DNA of 64,000 bases from Thermoleophilaceae bacterium. Lineage in GTDB: Bacteria; Actinomycetota; Thermoleophilia; Solirubrobacterales; Thermoleophilaceae. The notes under the pieces are model-generated. The model saw only the letters and a list, made by a program, of their open reading frames with translations. It was not told the DNA's origin and searched no databases. Position numbers and translations under genes: made by a program. The stretch spans positions 16,780 to 80,779 of the forward strand of contig JAUJNZ010000005.1 in the NCBI GenBank assembly GCA_030447905.1, in the 5' to 3' direction. Below are positions 44,452 through 52,635 of the stretch, piece after piece; the first letter of the stretch is position 1, and each line of letters begins with the position of its first letter.

Positions 44452-46428
44452 TCAGTAGCTGCCGACGAAGGTGGTCCCGACGCCCTTGTCGAGCCCGCGC
44501 GTGCCCGCCGGCTGCTCGGGCACCTCGCCGTAGCGTTGCTCGCAGTTGCGCAGGCGATGGATCCGCACCTCCGGACCCGGGCGCTCGAAGACAACCGGGT
44601 AGTAGTTGAACGACAGGTCGAAGTCGAACGGGGGCGGGTCGGCGCCCGGCCGGTGGGGACTCGCCTCGAATACCACCTCCGACTCCCGCTCGAGGCGGCG
44701 GTAGTAGCCGAGCACGCCTTTGTCACCCGCGTTCGCGGCCCGCTGGCGGACGATGCTCATGGTCATTACCGTGCAGTAGCCCTGCCGGCGGTAGAGATCG
44801 ATGAGCTCGGGCCGCAGGATGGTCAGGTTGGCGTTCGGGCCGCCCTCGCGCTCGCTCACCCGGCGGCGGACGTCGCGCAGGAACTCGCGCACGAAGCGCT
44901 GCTCGTCGAACGGCAGGCAGTTCCCCCGGGAGGCCTCCCCCTGCGCGGTGCCCTTGGCGAGCCCGGTGCAGACCCCGGCGACCTCGACCCCATCGTCGCC
45001 GGGACGCGAGCGGTAGTAGACGTCGGGGACCACCGGTAGCGCCGGTTCGATCGCCACCCGCAGCTCGGGCGGGTGGCGGTCGACGAGGAAGTCGCGCGCG
45101 AGGTTGCGGGTATCGGTGCGACCCAGCACCTCGGCCGTGCGCACGTCGGCGGCAAGCGGCTGGGCGAGGACCAGCAGCGTGAGGACCGCCAACGCCACCG
45201 GCTGCAGGCGCGGGCGGGCCCGCAGGACGGCGACCGCCTGCACTAGCGCCACTCCGCACAGCAGGGCGAGCAAGGGGTAGGCCGGAAGGACCCAGCGCGC
45301 GAAGTAGCGCGACTGGAGGCTCATGTAGAGAAAGAGCGCCAGCGGGAAGAGGAGGATCAGGACCGCCCGGACGCGGTCGTGCCGCCAGACGATCGCCGCG
45401 CCGGCGAGCGCAGCCACGAGCCCGGCGAAGCCGAGCCCCCAGGTCAGGCTGCCGAGGTAGAAGAGAATGCCCGAGCTGCTCGTCTGTCCGAGCTTCTCCG
45501 CCCCGCCGGCCGCCTCGGCCTGGGTCTTCAGCTGGTAGAGAGCGCTGATCGGGTCGAGAAAGAAGAAGGGCGTGGTCACGAAGAACACCGCTACGAGGGC
45601 GGCGAGCGCGAGCGCCAGCGAGCGCGCCTCGGCGCGGTGGCGAAGGCCGAGCGCAAGGCGAGCGAGCCCGCGTGCGCCCGCGGCCCGCGCCCGGCCGGCG
45701 AGCGCCCTCGGGGTACGCGGCTCGGGGGCCGTTGCGACCGCCCGCAGCGCCACCGCTGCGAGCAGCGGCAGGAGGACCAGCCCGGCCGTGTACTTGAAGC
45801 CGATCGCGAGGCCGATCATCGCGCCGGCCAGCAGGTAGTGGCGCCGGGCTCCCGTCTCGTGCACCCGGACGGCGCCGTAGACCGCCAGCGCCACCGGCGC
45901 GAGCGTGCCGGCGTCGGTGACCGCGATTCGCCCGTAGGCCACCGGGAGGAAGGCGAACGAGAGCACCGCGGCGGCGACGAGGCCGACCCGCGTGTCCCAC
46001 AGGCGCCGGCCCACGGAGAACACGGCGACCACCCCGGCGACCGCGAGCAGCGCCGCCAGCGAGCGCGAGACGAGCCAGATCGGGGTCGGGTCGAGCTCGA
46101 ACTGGGTGCCAACGGTGTCGAGCGGGAGCTCGAGGATCGAGCCGATCCCGGGCCAGTCGGCGTAGAGCAGCCGCAGCGCGGCGTGGACGATGTAGGTGAA
46201 CCCGGAGGGGTTCTGGTAGTAGTCGGGATCGAAGCCCCCGCCGAACATCTCGACCGCGCGCGACGTGAAGTGGGTCTCCTCGTCGTAGTTGTAGACGTAG
46301 GGGAGCCCGTAGTCGTTGTTCCACACGCGCAGCAGGAAGCCGCCGGCGACGATCGCCGAGAGCAGCAGGAGGACCGGGAGGGAGGCCGAGCCGCGCGGGC
46401 GGGCACGGCCTCTGAGGGGCCGAGACAC
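44452..46428 (-). CDS. GT-C/PMT-like integral-membrane glycosyltransferase (GT39/83-like)
   Basis: A 658-residue membrane protein with about ten helices and a ~200-residue C-terminal extracytoplasmic domain. The first loop has YVYNYDEETHFTSRAVEMF, with the D-E pair found in PMT/ArnT-type enzymes. HYLLAGAMIGLAIGFKYTAG is a second PMT-like signature. It probably transfers a sugar from a polyprenyl-phosphate donor to a surface glycan, lipid or protein. It starts at GTG 46428 and leads the five-gene minus-strand operon. The 53-bp gap upstream is shared with a divergent lipoprotein gene and must hold both promoters. Confidence 0.82.
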   Translation of the reverse strand: MSRPLRGRARPRGSASLPVLLLLSAIVAGGFLLRVWNNDYGLPYVYNYDEETHFTSRAVEMFGGGFDPDYYQNPSGFTYIVHAALRLLYADWPGIGSILELPLDTVGTQFELDPTPIWLVSRSLAALLAVAGVVAVFSVGRRLWDTRVGLVAAAVLSFAFLPVAYGRIAVTDAGTLAPVALAVYGAVRVHETGARRHYLLAGAMIGLAIGFKYTAGLVLLPLLAAVALRAVATAPEPRTPRALAGRARAAGARGLARLALGLRHRAEARSLALALAALVAVFFVTTPFFFLDPISALYQLKTQAEAAGGAEKLGQTSSSGILFYLGSLTWGLGFAGLVAALAGAAIVWRHDRVRAVLILLFPLALFLYMSLQSRYFARWVLPAYPLLALLCGVALVQAVAVLRARPRLQPVALAVLTLLVLAQPLAADVRTAEVLGRTDTRNLARDFLVDRHPPELRVAIEPALPVVPDVYYRSRPGDDGVEVAGVCTGLAKGTAQGEASRGNCLPFDEQRFVREFLRDVRRRVSEREGGPNANLTILRPELIDLYRRQGYCTVMTMSIVRQRAANAGDKGVLGYYRRLERESEVVFEASPHRPGADPPPFDFDLSFNYYPVVFERPGPEVRIHRLRNCEQRYGEVPEQPAGTRGLDKGVGTTFVGSY

Positions 46429-46481
46429 GCGAGGAGGGTAGCCGGGCGCTGGCGCGTCCGCGAGGCGTCAAACTCTCGCCG

Positions 46482-46901
46482 GTGAGGAGGCAGACGACGC
46501 TCAGCGCCCCGCTCGCCGCGGCGCTGGCCATCCCGGCGATCACCGGCGGGTGCGGGAGCGGGCCGGCGGCCGACCCGCGCGCGGGGGAAGTGGTGAGGAC
46601 CATCCAGGACTTTGCCACCGCCGACGGCGAGGAGGCCTGCGAGCTTCTCACCGAGGCCGCGCTCGAGCGGATCTACAACGGCCTCGAGGGCTGCCTCAAG
46701 CGCTCGGAGGAGTTCACCCGGGGGGCCGTGAAGGTGGAGAGCGTCGGCATCAGCGAGCGCGGCACCCGCGCCACCGCTCAGGCCCGCTCGCTCGGAGGGG
46801 AGGACCGCTACACGGTGGTCGCCCGCCTCGTCGCCCCGCCGGGCTGCCCGTTCCCCTGTCCTGGGGCTCGCTGGCGGATCAGCGAGGTTCGACCGCGCTG
46901 A
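46482..46901 (+). CDS. Small putative lipoprotein of unknown function
   Basis: A 139-residue protein from GTG 46482. The N-terminal signal (TLSAPLAAALAIPA) ends in ITGGC, a plausible lipobox with Cys at about residue 24. The remainder reads like a small alpha/beta (NTF2- or DUF4878-like) fold: VVRTIQDFATADGEEACELLTEAAL, then YTVVARLVAP and WRISEV. Several Cys residues (CELL, GCLKR, GCPFPCPG) could form disulfides. Divergent from the glycan operon and upstream of ribD. The fold assignment is tentative. Confidence 0.65.
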   Translation: MRRQTTLSAPLAAALAIPAITGGCGSGPAADPRAGEVVRTIQDFATADGEEACELLTEAALERIYNGLEGCLKRSEEFTRGAVKVESVGISERGTRATAQARSLGGEDRYTVVARLVAPPGCPFPCPGARWRISEVRPR

Positions 46902-46982
46902 GAGGGGCAGCGGGGACGGTCAAACGCGATCGAGCCTCCGCGGTCCGCTGGTAGATTGAATCGGGAATCAACCCCGCCGTTG

Positions 46983-48119
46983 ATGACCGCCTCGCCCACC
47001 CAGACGCTCGCCCCGGAGCGCGACGCCTTCCACCTCGGGCGGACGCTCGAGCTGGCCCGGCGCGGGAGCGGACGCACGAGCCCGAACCCTCTGGTCGGAG
47101 CGGTGGTCGTCAAGGACGGGCGCCCACTCGGCGAGGGCTATCACTGGGGACCGGGGGAGCCGCACGCCGAGGCCGCCGCGCTCGCGGCCTGCAGCGAGGA
47201 TCCGGCCGGCTCCACCCTGTACGTCTCGCTCGAGCCCTGCGCCCACCACGGTCGCACGCCACCCTGCGCCGAGGCGATCCTCGCCGCGGGCGTCGAGCGG
47301 GTCGTCATCGCCTCCGACGATCCGAGTGCCAAGGCGAGCGGTCGTGGCCCCGAGGTCCTGCGACGCGAGGGCGTGGAGGTCCAATGGGCCGGTGAGGAAG
47401 TCGCCCAGGAGGCGCGGCTGCTCAACCAGCCCTTCCGCAAGCACGCGATCACCGGCCGCCCGCTCGTGGTATTCAAGTCGGCGCTGACCCTAGACGGAAG
47501 GGTCGCCACCCGCACCGGCGACTCGAGGTGGATATCGAGCGAGGAGAGTCGCGCACGGGTGCACCGCTGGCGGGCCGACGCCGACGCGGTGGCCGTCGGG
47601 ATCGGCACCGCGCTCGCCGACGACCCGCTCCTGACGGCGCGCGTCGACGGGGGAGAAGTGCCCACCCGGGTCGCGCGACGCGTCGTCTTCGACTCGGGGG
47701 CGCGCCTTCCGGTGTCCAGCCGCCTCGTGCGCGGCGCCGACGCGCCGGTCACGCTCATCTGCTCGCCGGCCGCGCCCCGTTCCGTCCGCGACGCGCTGGC
47801 CGCCGCCGGGGTCGAGGTACTCGTCGGCGAGGGCGACGACGAGGCGGCTCGGGTCGGGGCCGGCCTCGACGCGCTCGGCGACCGCGGAGTCCAGTCGCTG
47901 TTGCTCGAGGGCGGGCCGCGCCTGGCCGGCGCCTTTCTTGACGCCGGCGAGATCGACGAGGTGCGCGCGTTCGTGGCGCCGATCCTCGCCGGCGGCGGCC
48001 GCGGCGTGCTGGAAGCCGAAGGGGTGGCGTCGATCGCCGACGCGCGCCGCGCGGTCGGCGTCGAGGTCGAGCGAATCGGCGACGACACGCTCCTCCAGGC
48101 GCGCTTGCGGGAGTGGTAG
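46983..48119 (+). CDS. ribD: Bifunctional riboflavin deaminase-reductase RibD
   Basis: This enzyme catalyses two consecutive steps of riboflavin synthesis, pyrimidine deamination then NADPH-dependent ribose reduction. It is about 378 residues long. The deaminase domain has HAEAAAL (H61, E63) and PCAHHGRTPPC (C86, C95), which bind zinc and do catalysis. The reductase domain from about residue 160 has FKSALTLDGRVATRTGDSRW and LLEGGPRLAGAFL. I chose ATG 46983; an upstream in-frame TTG at 46956 adds nine residues. It leads the ribD-ribE-ribBA-ribH operon. No FMN riboswitch was found in the short leader. Confidence 0.95.
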   Translation: MTASPTQTLAPERDAFHLGRTLELARRGSGRTSPNPLVGAVVVKDGRPLGEGYHWGPGEPHAEAAALAACSEDPAGSTLYVSLEPCAHHGRTPPCAEAILAAGVERVVIASDDPSAKASGRGPEVLRREGVEVQWAGEEVAQEARLLNQPFRKHAITGRPLVVFKSALTLDGRVATRTGDSRWISSEESRARVHRWRADADAVAVGIGTALADDPLLTARVDGGEVPTRVARRVVFDSGARLPVSSRLVRGADAPVTLICSPAAPRSVRDALAAAGVEVLVGEGDDEAARVGAGLDALGDRGVQSLLLEGGPRLAGAFLDAGEIDEVRAFVAPILAGGGRGVLEAEGVASIADARRAVGVEVERIGDDTLLQARLREW

Positions 48120-48198
48120 TGGTCCGCCCGCCCTCGCTCCGGTCGCTCGAGCCCACCACCGGGGGGGTTCCGGGGTGCTCGCCCCCCGGGCCAGGGTG

Positions 48199-48795
48199 AT
48201 GTTCACGGGCCTTGTCGAGGATCGCGGACGGGTGGGCGGCGCGGAGGGCACCGCAGGGCTGCGGCTGACCGTCGCGACCCGGCTCGCCGCCGAGCTCGAG
48301 CCCGGCGACTCGGTGGCGGTGAACGGGGTCTGCCTCACCGCTGCGACCGTCGACGACGGCGCGTTCACCGCGGACGTGATGGCCGAGACCGTCCGCCGCT
48401 CGTCGCTGGCCGCACTCGGCGCCGGCGACGAGGTGAACCTCGAGCTGCCTCTGCGCGCCGGCGACCGCCTGGGCGGTCACATCGTCCAGGGGCACGTGGA
48501 CGGAGTGGGCGAGGTCGTGTCGATCCAGCCCGAGGGCGCCGCTCGCGTCGTGCGCCTGGTCGCCTCGCCCGACCTCCTTCGCTACGTCGTCGAGAAGGGC
48601 TCGATCGCAGTCGACGGCGTCTCGCTCACCGTGGCGTCCGTGGACGACGAGGGCTTCGCGGTGTCGCTCATCCCCGAGACGCTCACGCGCACCACGCTCG
48701 GCGCCGCGGAGCCCGGGCGAGCGGTCAACCTCGAGGTCGACATGCTGGCCAAGCACGTCGAGAAGCTGCTCCCTCGGAAGGATCTCGTCCGATGA
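48199..48795 (+). CDS. ribE: Riboflavin synthase, alpha chain
   Basis: This enzyme dismutates two 6,7-dimethyl-8-ribityllumazines into riboflavin and the pyrimidine precursor. It is 198 residues long and consists of two lumazine-binding beta-barrels: MFTGLVEDRG...VAVNGVCLTA and GGHIVQGHVDGVG...IAVDGVSLTV, with conserved Ser/Cys/His substrate contacts. The ATG at 48199 gives the canonical MFTGLVE; a GTG three bases earlier is also in frame. Its stop overlaps ribBA as ATGA. Confidence 0.96.
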   Translation: MFTGLVEDRGRVGGAEGTAGLRLTVATRLAAELEPGDSVAVNGVCLTAATVDDGAFTADVMAETVRRSSLAALGAGDEVNLELPLRAGDRLGGHIVQGHVDGVGEVVSIQPEGAARVVRLVASPDLLRYVVEKGSIAVDGVSLTVASVDDEGFAVSLIPETLTRTTLGAAEPGRAVNLEVDMLAKHVEKLLPRKDLVR

Positions 48796-50135
48796 GCTCG
48801 TCGCCGTTCTCGAGGATCGAGGAGGCGATCGCCGACGTCCGCGACGGTCGGATGGTGGTGGTCTGCGACGCCGAGGACCGCGAGAACGAGGGCGACCTCG
48901 TCGTCGCCGCGCGCTTTGCCACCCCCGAGGCGATCAACTTCATGACCAAGGAGGCCCGGGGCCTCGTGTGCCTCGCGCTCACCCCGGACCGCTGCGACGA
49001 GCTCGGGCTCGACCTCATGACGGCCAAGAACGAGTCGTCGCTCGGTACCGCGTTCACCGTCGCGATCGAGGCCCGGCAGGGAGTGACCACCGGGATCTCC
49101 GCGCACGACCGCGCTCGCACGGTGCAGGTGGCCATCGACCCCCGGACGGGCCCCGAAGACCTGCGCCAGCCGGGGCACATCTTCCCCCTCAAGGCGAAGG
49201 CCGGGGGGGTGCTCGAGCGCACCGGGCACACCGAGGCGGGCACCGACCTCGCGCGCCTCGCCGGGCTCGAGCCGGCGGCGGTGATCTGCGAGATCCTCAA
49301 CGACGACGGCACGATGGCGCGGGTGCCCGACCTCGCCGGCTACATCGACCGCCACGGCCTGAAGATGATCACCGTCGCCGACCTGATCGAGTACCGCCGC
49401 CGCCGCGACTCCTCGCTCGTAGAGCAGGTCGTCTCTGCGCGCCTTCCGACCGACTTCGGCGAGTTCGACGTCGTCGGCTACCGCTCGCTCGTCGACGGCA
49501 AGCACCACGTGGCCATGGTCAAGGGCGAGGTCGCCGGCGAGGAGGACGTGCTCGTGCGCGTCCATTCCGAGTGCCTTACCGGCGACGTCTTCCACTCGCG
49601 CCGCTGCGACTGCGGGCAGCAGCTCGAGGACGCCATGCGGCGGATCGAGGAGGAGGGCCGTGGCGTGCTGCTCTACCTCGCCCAGGAGGGGCGCGGCATC
49701 GGCCTGCTCATGAAGCTCGAGGCCTACCGCCTCCAGGAGCAGGGGCTCGACACCGTCGACGCAAACCTCGAGCTCGGCCTCCCCGCCGACCTGCGCGACT
49801 ACGGGATCGGTGCCCAGGTCCTGGCCGACCTCGGCCTGACCTCGATCCGCCTGCTGACCAACAACCCGAAGAAGATCGTCGGGCTCGAGAGCTACGGGCT
49901 CACCGTCACCGACCAGCTCCCGATCCAGCACCCGGCGACCGCGCACAACGTCGCCTATCTGCGGGCCAAGCGCGACCGACTCGGCCACCGACTCCACCAC
50001 CAGGCGCTCGCCCTCGACGAGGAGTTGATCCACTCCGAGCGCGTCGAGGACCGTCGGCGGGAGCGCCAGGGCGGGGCGGGAACCGCCGCCGATCCGGCGG
50101 TCGATCCGGCCGCCGAGGAACGCGGCGTTGACTGA
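48792..50135 (+). CDS. ribBA: Bifunctional DHBP synthase / GTP cyclohydrolase II RibBA
   Basis: A fusion of 3,4-dihydroxy-2-butanone-4-phosphate synthase (residues 1-205) and GTP cyclohydrolase II (from ~210), which together make both riboflavin precursors; 447 residues. The N-domain holds CDAEDRENEGDLV and HTEAGTDLARLAG. The C-domain has the zinc ligands C261, C272 and C274 (SECLTGD, SRRCDCGQQLEDAM), then LYLAQEGRGIGLL and the GTP-site RLLTNNPKKI. A ~45-residue polar tail follows. Starts by ATGA overlap with ribE and overlaps ribH by 8 bp. Confidence 0.96.
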   Translation: MSSSPFSRIEEAIADVRDGRMVVVCDAEDRENEGDLVVAARFATPEAINFMTKEARGLVCLALTPDRCDELGLDLMTAKNESSLGTAFTVAIEARQGVTTGISAHDRARTVQVAIDPRTGPEDLRQPGHIFPLKAKAGGVLERTGHTEAGTDLARLAGLEPAAVICEILNDDGTMARVPDLAGYIDRHGLKMITVADLIEYRRRRDSSLVEQVVSARLPTDFGEFDVVGYRSLVDGKHHVAMVKGEVAGEEDVLVRVHSECLTGDVFHSRRCDCGQQLEDAMRRIEEEGRGVLLYLAQEGRGIGLLMKLEAYRLQEQGLDTVDANLELGLPADLRDYGIGAQVLADLGLTSIRLLTNNPKKIVGLESYGLTVTDQLPIQHPATAHNVAYLRAKRDRLGHRLHHQALALDEELIHSERVEDRRRERQGGAGTAADPAVDPAAEERGVD

Positions 50136-50574
50136 CGGCGCCGGCGGCGAGCGCTTCGCGATCGTCGTCGCGCGCTTCTACGTCGAGATCGCCGACCGGC
50201 TGGTGGCCGGGGCGCGGGAGGTCCTCTCAGGGGCGGGCGCCGCCGTTGACGTGCACGAGGTCCCCGGCGCCTTCGAGCTGCCGCTCGCGGCGCGGTTATG
50301 TCTTGACTCGGGGCGGTACGCCGGGGTGGCCTGCCTCGGGTGCGTGGTCCGCGGGGAGACCGACCACTACGACTTCGTGTGCGCCGGCGCGGCGCGGGGG
50401 ATCGCCGAGGTCGGCCTCGAGAGCCGTGCGCCCTGCGCCTTCGGCGTGCTCACCGTGGAGAACCGCGAGCAGGCGCTCGAGCGCAGCGGCGGGGGCAAGC
50501 GCCACGCCGGTCGTGAGGCTGCCGAGGCGGTGCTGCGGATGGCCGCGCTGCGGCGCGAGCTCGACTCTGGCTGA
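50128..50574 (+). CDS. ribH: 6,7-dimethyl-8-ribityllumazine synthase
   Basis: This is the penultimate riboflavin step, joining the pyrimidine and four-carbon precursors. It is 148 residues long, close to the family size. FAIVVARFYVEIADRLVAGA, VPGAFELPLAA, CVVRGETDHYDFVC (with the catalytic His) and FGVLTVENREQA are diagnostic. The usual acidic/amide triplet GKRHAGREAAEA near the end is present. The start is a TTG at 50128 in the end of ribBA; no alternative fits better. It completes a full four-gene riboflavin set. Confidence 0.94.
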   Translation: MTDGAGGERFAIVVARFYVEIADRLVAGAREVLSGAGAAVDVHEVPGAFELPLAARLCLDSGRYAGVACLGCVVRGETDHYDFVCAGAARGIAEVGLESRAPCAFGVLTVENREQALERSGGGKRHAGREAAEAVLRMAALRRELDSG

Positions 50575-50647
50575 GCCCGGTGGCGCCCGCGGCGACGTCG
50601 AGCTCGAGGTTCCCGGGCGAGCGCACCCCGGTGCTAGCCTGCCGCCC

Positions 50648-50839
50648 GTGCCGAAGGTCTGCTACGTGTGCTCCAAGGGCCCGGCGTTCGGGCACAACCG
50701 CAGCCACTCGATGGTGGCGACCAAGCGGCGGTTCAATCCTAACCTGCAGAAGGTCCGGATCGACGTCGCCGGGACGCCGCGCCGCGAGTACGTGTGCACC
50801 CGCTGCCTCAAGGCCGGCAAGGTCCTCAAGGCCGTCTGA
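50648..50839 (+). CDS. rpmB: 50S ribosomal protein L28 (zinc-binding type)
   Basis: Large-subunit protein of 63 residues, starting at GTG 50648. MPKVCYVCSKGPAFGHNRSH is a standard L28 N-terminus. C5, C8, C50 and C53 form the zinc-binding (C+) version of the protein, so zinc-limited replacement by a C-minus paralog could exist elsewhere in the genome. rpmB next to fakA and recG is a widespread arrangement. Confidence 0.95.
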   Translation: MPKVCYVCSKGPAFGHNRSHSMVATKRRFNPNLQKVRIDVAGTPRREYVCTRCLKAGKVLKAV

Positions 50840-50964
50840 GCCGAGCGCTGAGGTCCCGCGGCGTCGCCCGGCTTCTCCGCACAGGAGGGGGTAGCCTCGC
50901 GACTCATTCCCGACGCTGGTCCAGGCTGCGCAACGAGACCGCCGTGGCGGTGTAGCCCTCTCCG

Positions 50965-52635
50965 ATGCCTGACCCCAGCATCGTTCGCTTCCGCCGAGCC
51001 GTCTCCGCCGCCTGTGCGGAGCTCGACAGCCGCCGGCAGGAGGTCAACGACCTGAACGTGTTCCCCGTCGCCGACGGCGACACGGGGGACAACATGGCGA
51101 TGACCCTGCGCGCCGTGCTCGACGAGCTCGACGGCGTGAACGGGCTGCCGATCGACGCGACCGGGCGCGACGAGCTCGTGGCCGCGGTCGCCCGCGCAGC
51201 CCTGCTCGGCGCGCGCGGCAACAGCGGAGTGATCCTCTCGCAGATCGTCCGGGGCGCCGCCGAGGAGCTCGCCTCGCGCCCGGGTGAGCTCGTCGACCCG
51301 GTCCTCGTCTCCGCCGCGCTGGCCCGCGCCGCCGACGCTGCCTACGCCTCGGTGCGCGATCCCGCCGAGGGCACGATGTTGTCCGCGGTCGCGGCGATGG
51401 CCCACCGCGTGGCCCGCGAGCTTGCGCACATGCAGACCAAGCGGCTCGAGACCGGGGCGAGCGAGGCCGAGCAGGACGAGCTGCTGGCCGACGTCCTCGA
51501 GCATGCCCTCGAGGCCGGCCGCGAGGCCGTCGAGCGCGGTCCCGACCAGCTCGCCGTGTTGCGCGAGGCCGGAGTGGTCGACGCCGGGGCCTACGGACTG
51601 ACAGTCATCGTCGCCGGAGTGGTCGCCGCGCTGCGGGGTGACGAGCGCCCGCGGCTCGACCATCACACCGCTCCCGCGCCCGCCCGCTCGCTGCACCTCC
51701 CCCAACACGAGTCGAGCGACTACCGCTTCTGCACGAACTTCGTGGTCTCCGGCGAGGGGCTCGAGTCGCGTGGCTTCGTACCCGAGCTCGAGCGGTTCGG
51801 CGACTGCGTGCTCGTGGTCGGGGATGACCGCACCCTGCGCGTGCACCTCCACACCGACGAGCCGGACCGGGCGACGGCCGTCTTCGAGCACGCCGGCGAG
51901 GTCTCGCGCTTCGACGTGGCCGACATGCGCGAGCAGGTCACCGATCGCAGCGCGCGTCTCGACGCCGCGGGCGGCGGGGGCGGGAACGGGGCGGAGGCCG
52001 TCCGCGCCCGCTGCGGGGTCGTCGCCGTGGCCACCGGCCCCGGCATGGTCCGCCTGTTCGAGGAGCTCGGGGCGCTCGTAATCGACGGAGGAGCGAGCAT
52101 GAACCCCTCGACCTTCGAGCTGCTGGCGGGGGTCCACGCGGTCGCGGCCGAGGAGGTCGTCGTGCTGCCCAACAGCCCCAACGTGGTCCTCGCCGCCGAG
52201 CGAGCCGCCGAGCTGTCTGAGCGACCCGTCGAGGTCGTGCCGACCCGCTCGCCCCAAGCCGGTCTCTCCCTACTCGTCGGGCTCGATCCCCGGGCGTCCG
52301 CGGAGCTCAACGCCGCGGCGCTGCGGCAGGGCGTCACCCGCGTGCGGACCGGTGGGGTGGCGCCCTCGGCGCGCGAGGACTCGCGCGGTCGTTTCCGCGC
52401 CGGCGACGCGATCGGGTACGTCGATGAGGACCTCGTCGCCTTCGGCGATCCGGTTACGACCCTCGACCGCGTCCTCGCGCAGCTCGCCGAGGGCAGCGGG
52501 CTCGTCACCTGCCTCGAAGGCGAGGGTGCGCCCGCCGCCCGCGCCCAGGTCGAGGCCCTGGCTCCGGCCGGGGTCGAGCTCGAGTACCACCGCGGCGGCC
52601 AGCCGGCCTGGTGGTGGCTGCTCAGCGCGGAATAG
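50965..52635 (+). CDS. fakA: DAK2-domain protein, FakA-like fatty-acid kinase subunit
   Basis: A 556-residue ATP-dependent kinase related to FakA, which phosphorylates FakB-bound fatty acids. The N-terminal DhaL domain has NVFPVADGDTGDNM with D37, D39 and D42 (Mg-ATP ligands) and ARGNSGVILSQI. The centre (HHTAPAPARSLHLPQHE then YRFCTNFVV, VHLHTDEP) and the C-terminal DegV-like part from ~350 (GASMNPSTFELLAGV, LPNSPNVVLAAE) match FakA. No FakB gene is in view. The usual Asp23/DUF322 gene that lies between rpmB and fakA in many Gram-positives is missing here. recG follows with a 25-bp overlap. Confidence 0.9.
   Translation: MPDPSIVRFRRAVSAACAELDSRRQEVNDLNVFPVADGDTGDNMAMTLRAVLDELDGVNGLPIDATGRDELVAAVARAALLGARGNSGVILSQIVRGAAEELASRPGELVDPVLVSAALARAADAAYASVRDPAEGTMLSAVAAMAHRVARELAHMQTKRLETGASEAEQDELLADVLEHALEAGREAVERGPDQLAVLREAGVVDAGAYGLTVIVAGVVAALRGDERPRLDHHTAPAPARSLHLPQHESSDYRFCTNFVVSGEGLESRGFVPELERFGDCVLVVGDDRTLRVHLHTDEPDRATAVFEHAGEVSRFDVADMREQVTDRSARLDAAGGGGGNGAEAVRARCGVVAVATGPGMVRLFEELGALVIDGGASMNPSTFELLAGVHAVAAEEVVVLPNSPNVVLAAERAAELSERPVEVVPTRSPQAGLSLLVGLDPRASAELNAAALRQGVTRVRTGGVAPSAREDSRGRFRAGDAIGYVDEDLVAFGDPVTTLDRVLAQLAEGSGLVTCLEGEGAPAARAQVEALAPAGVELEYHRGGQPAWWWLLSAE

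Noticed and set aside
46902-46982. FMN riboswitch expected before ribD
   Set aside because: The leader is only about 80 bp and lacks the conserved RFN motif.
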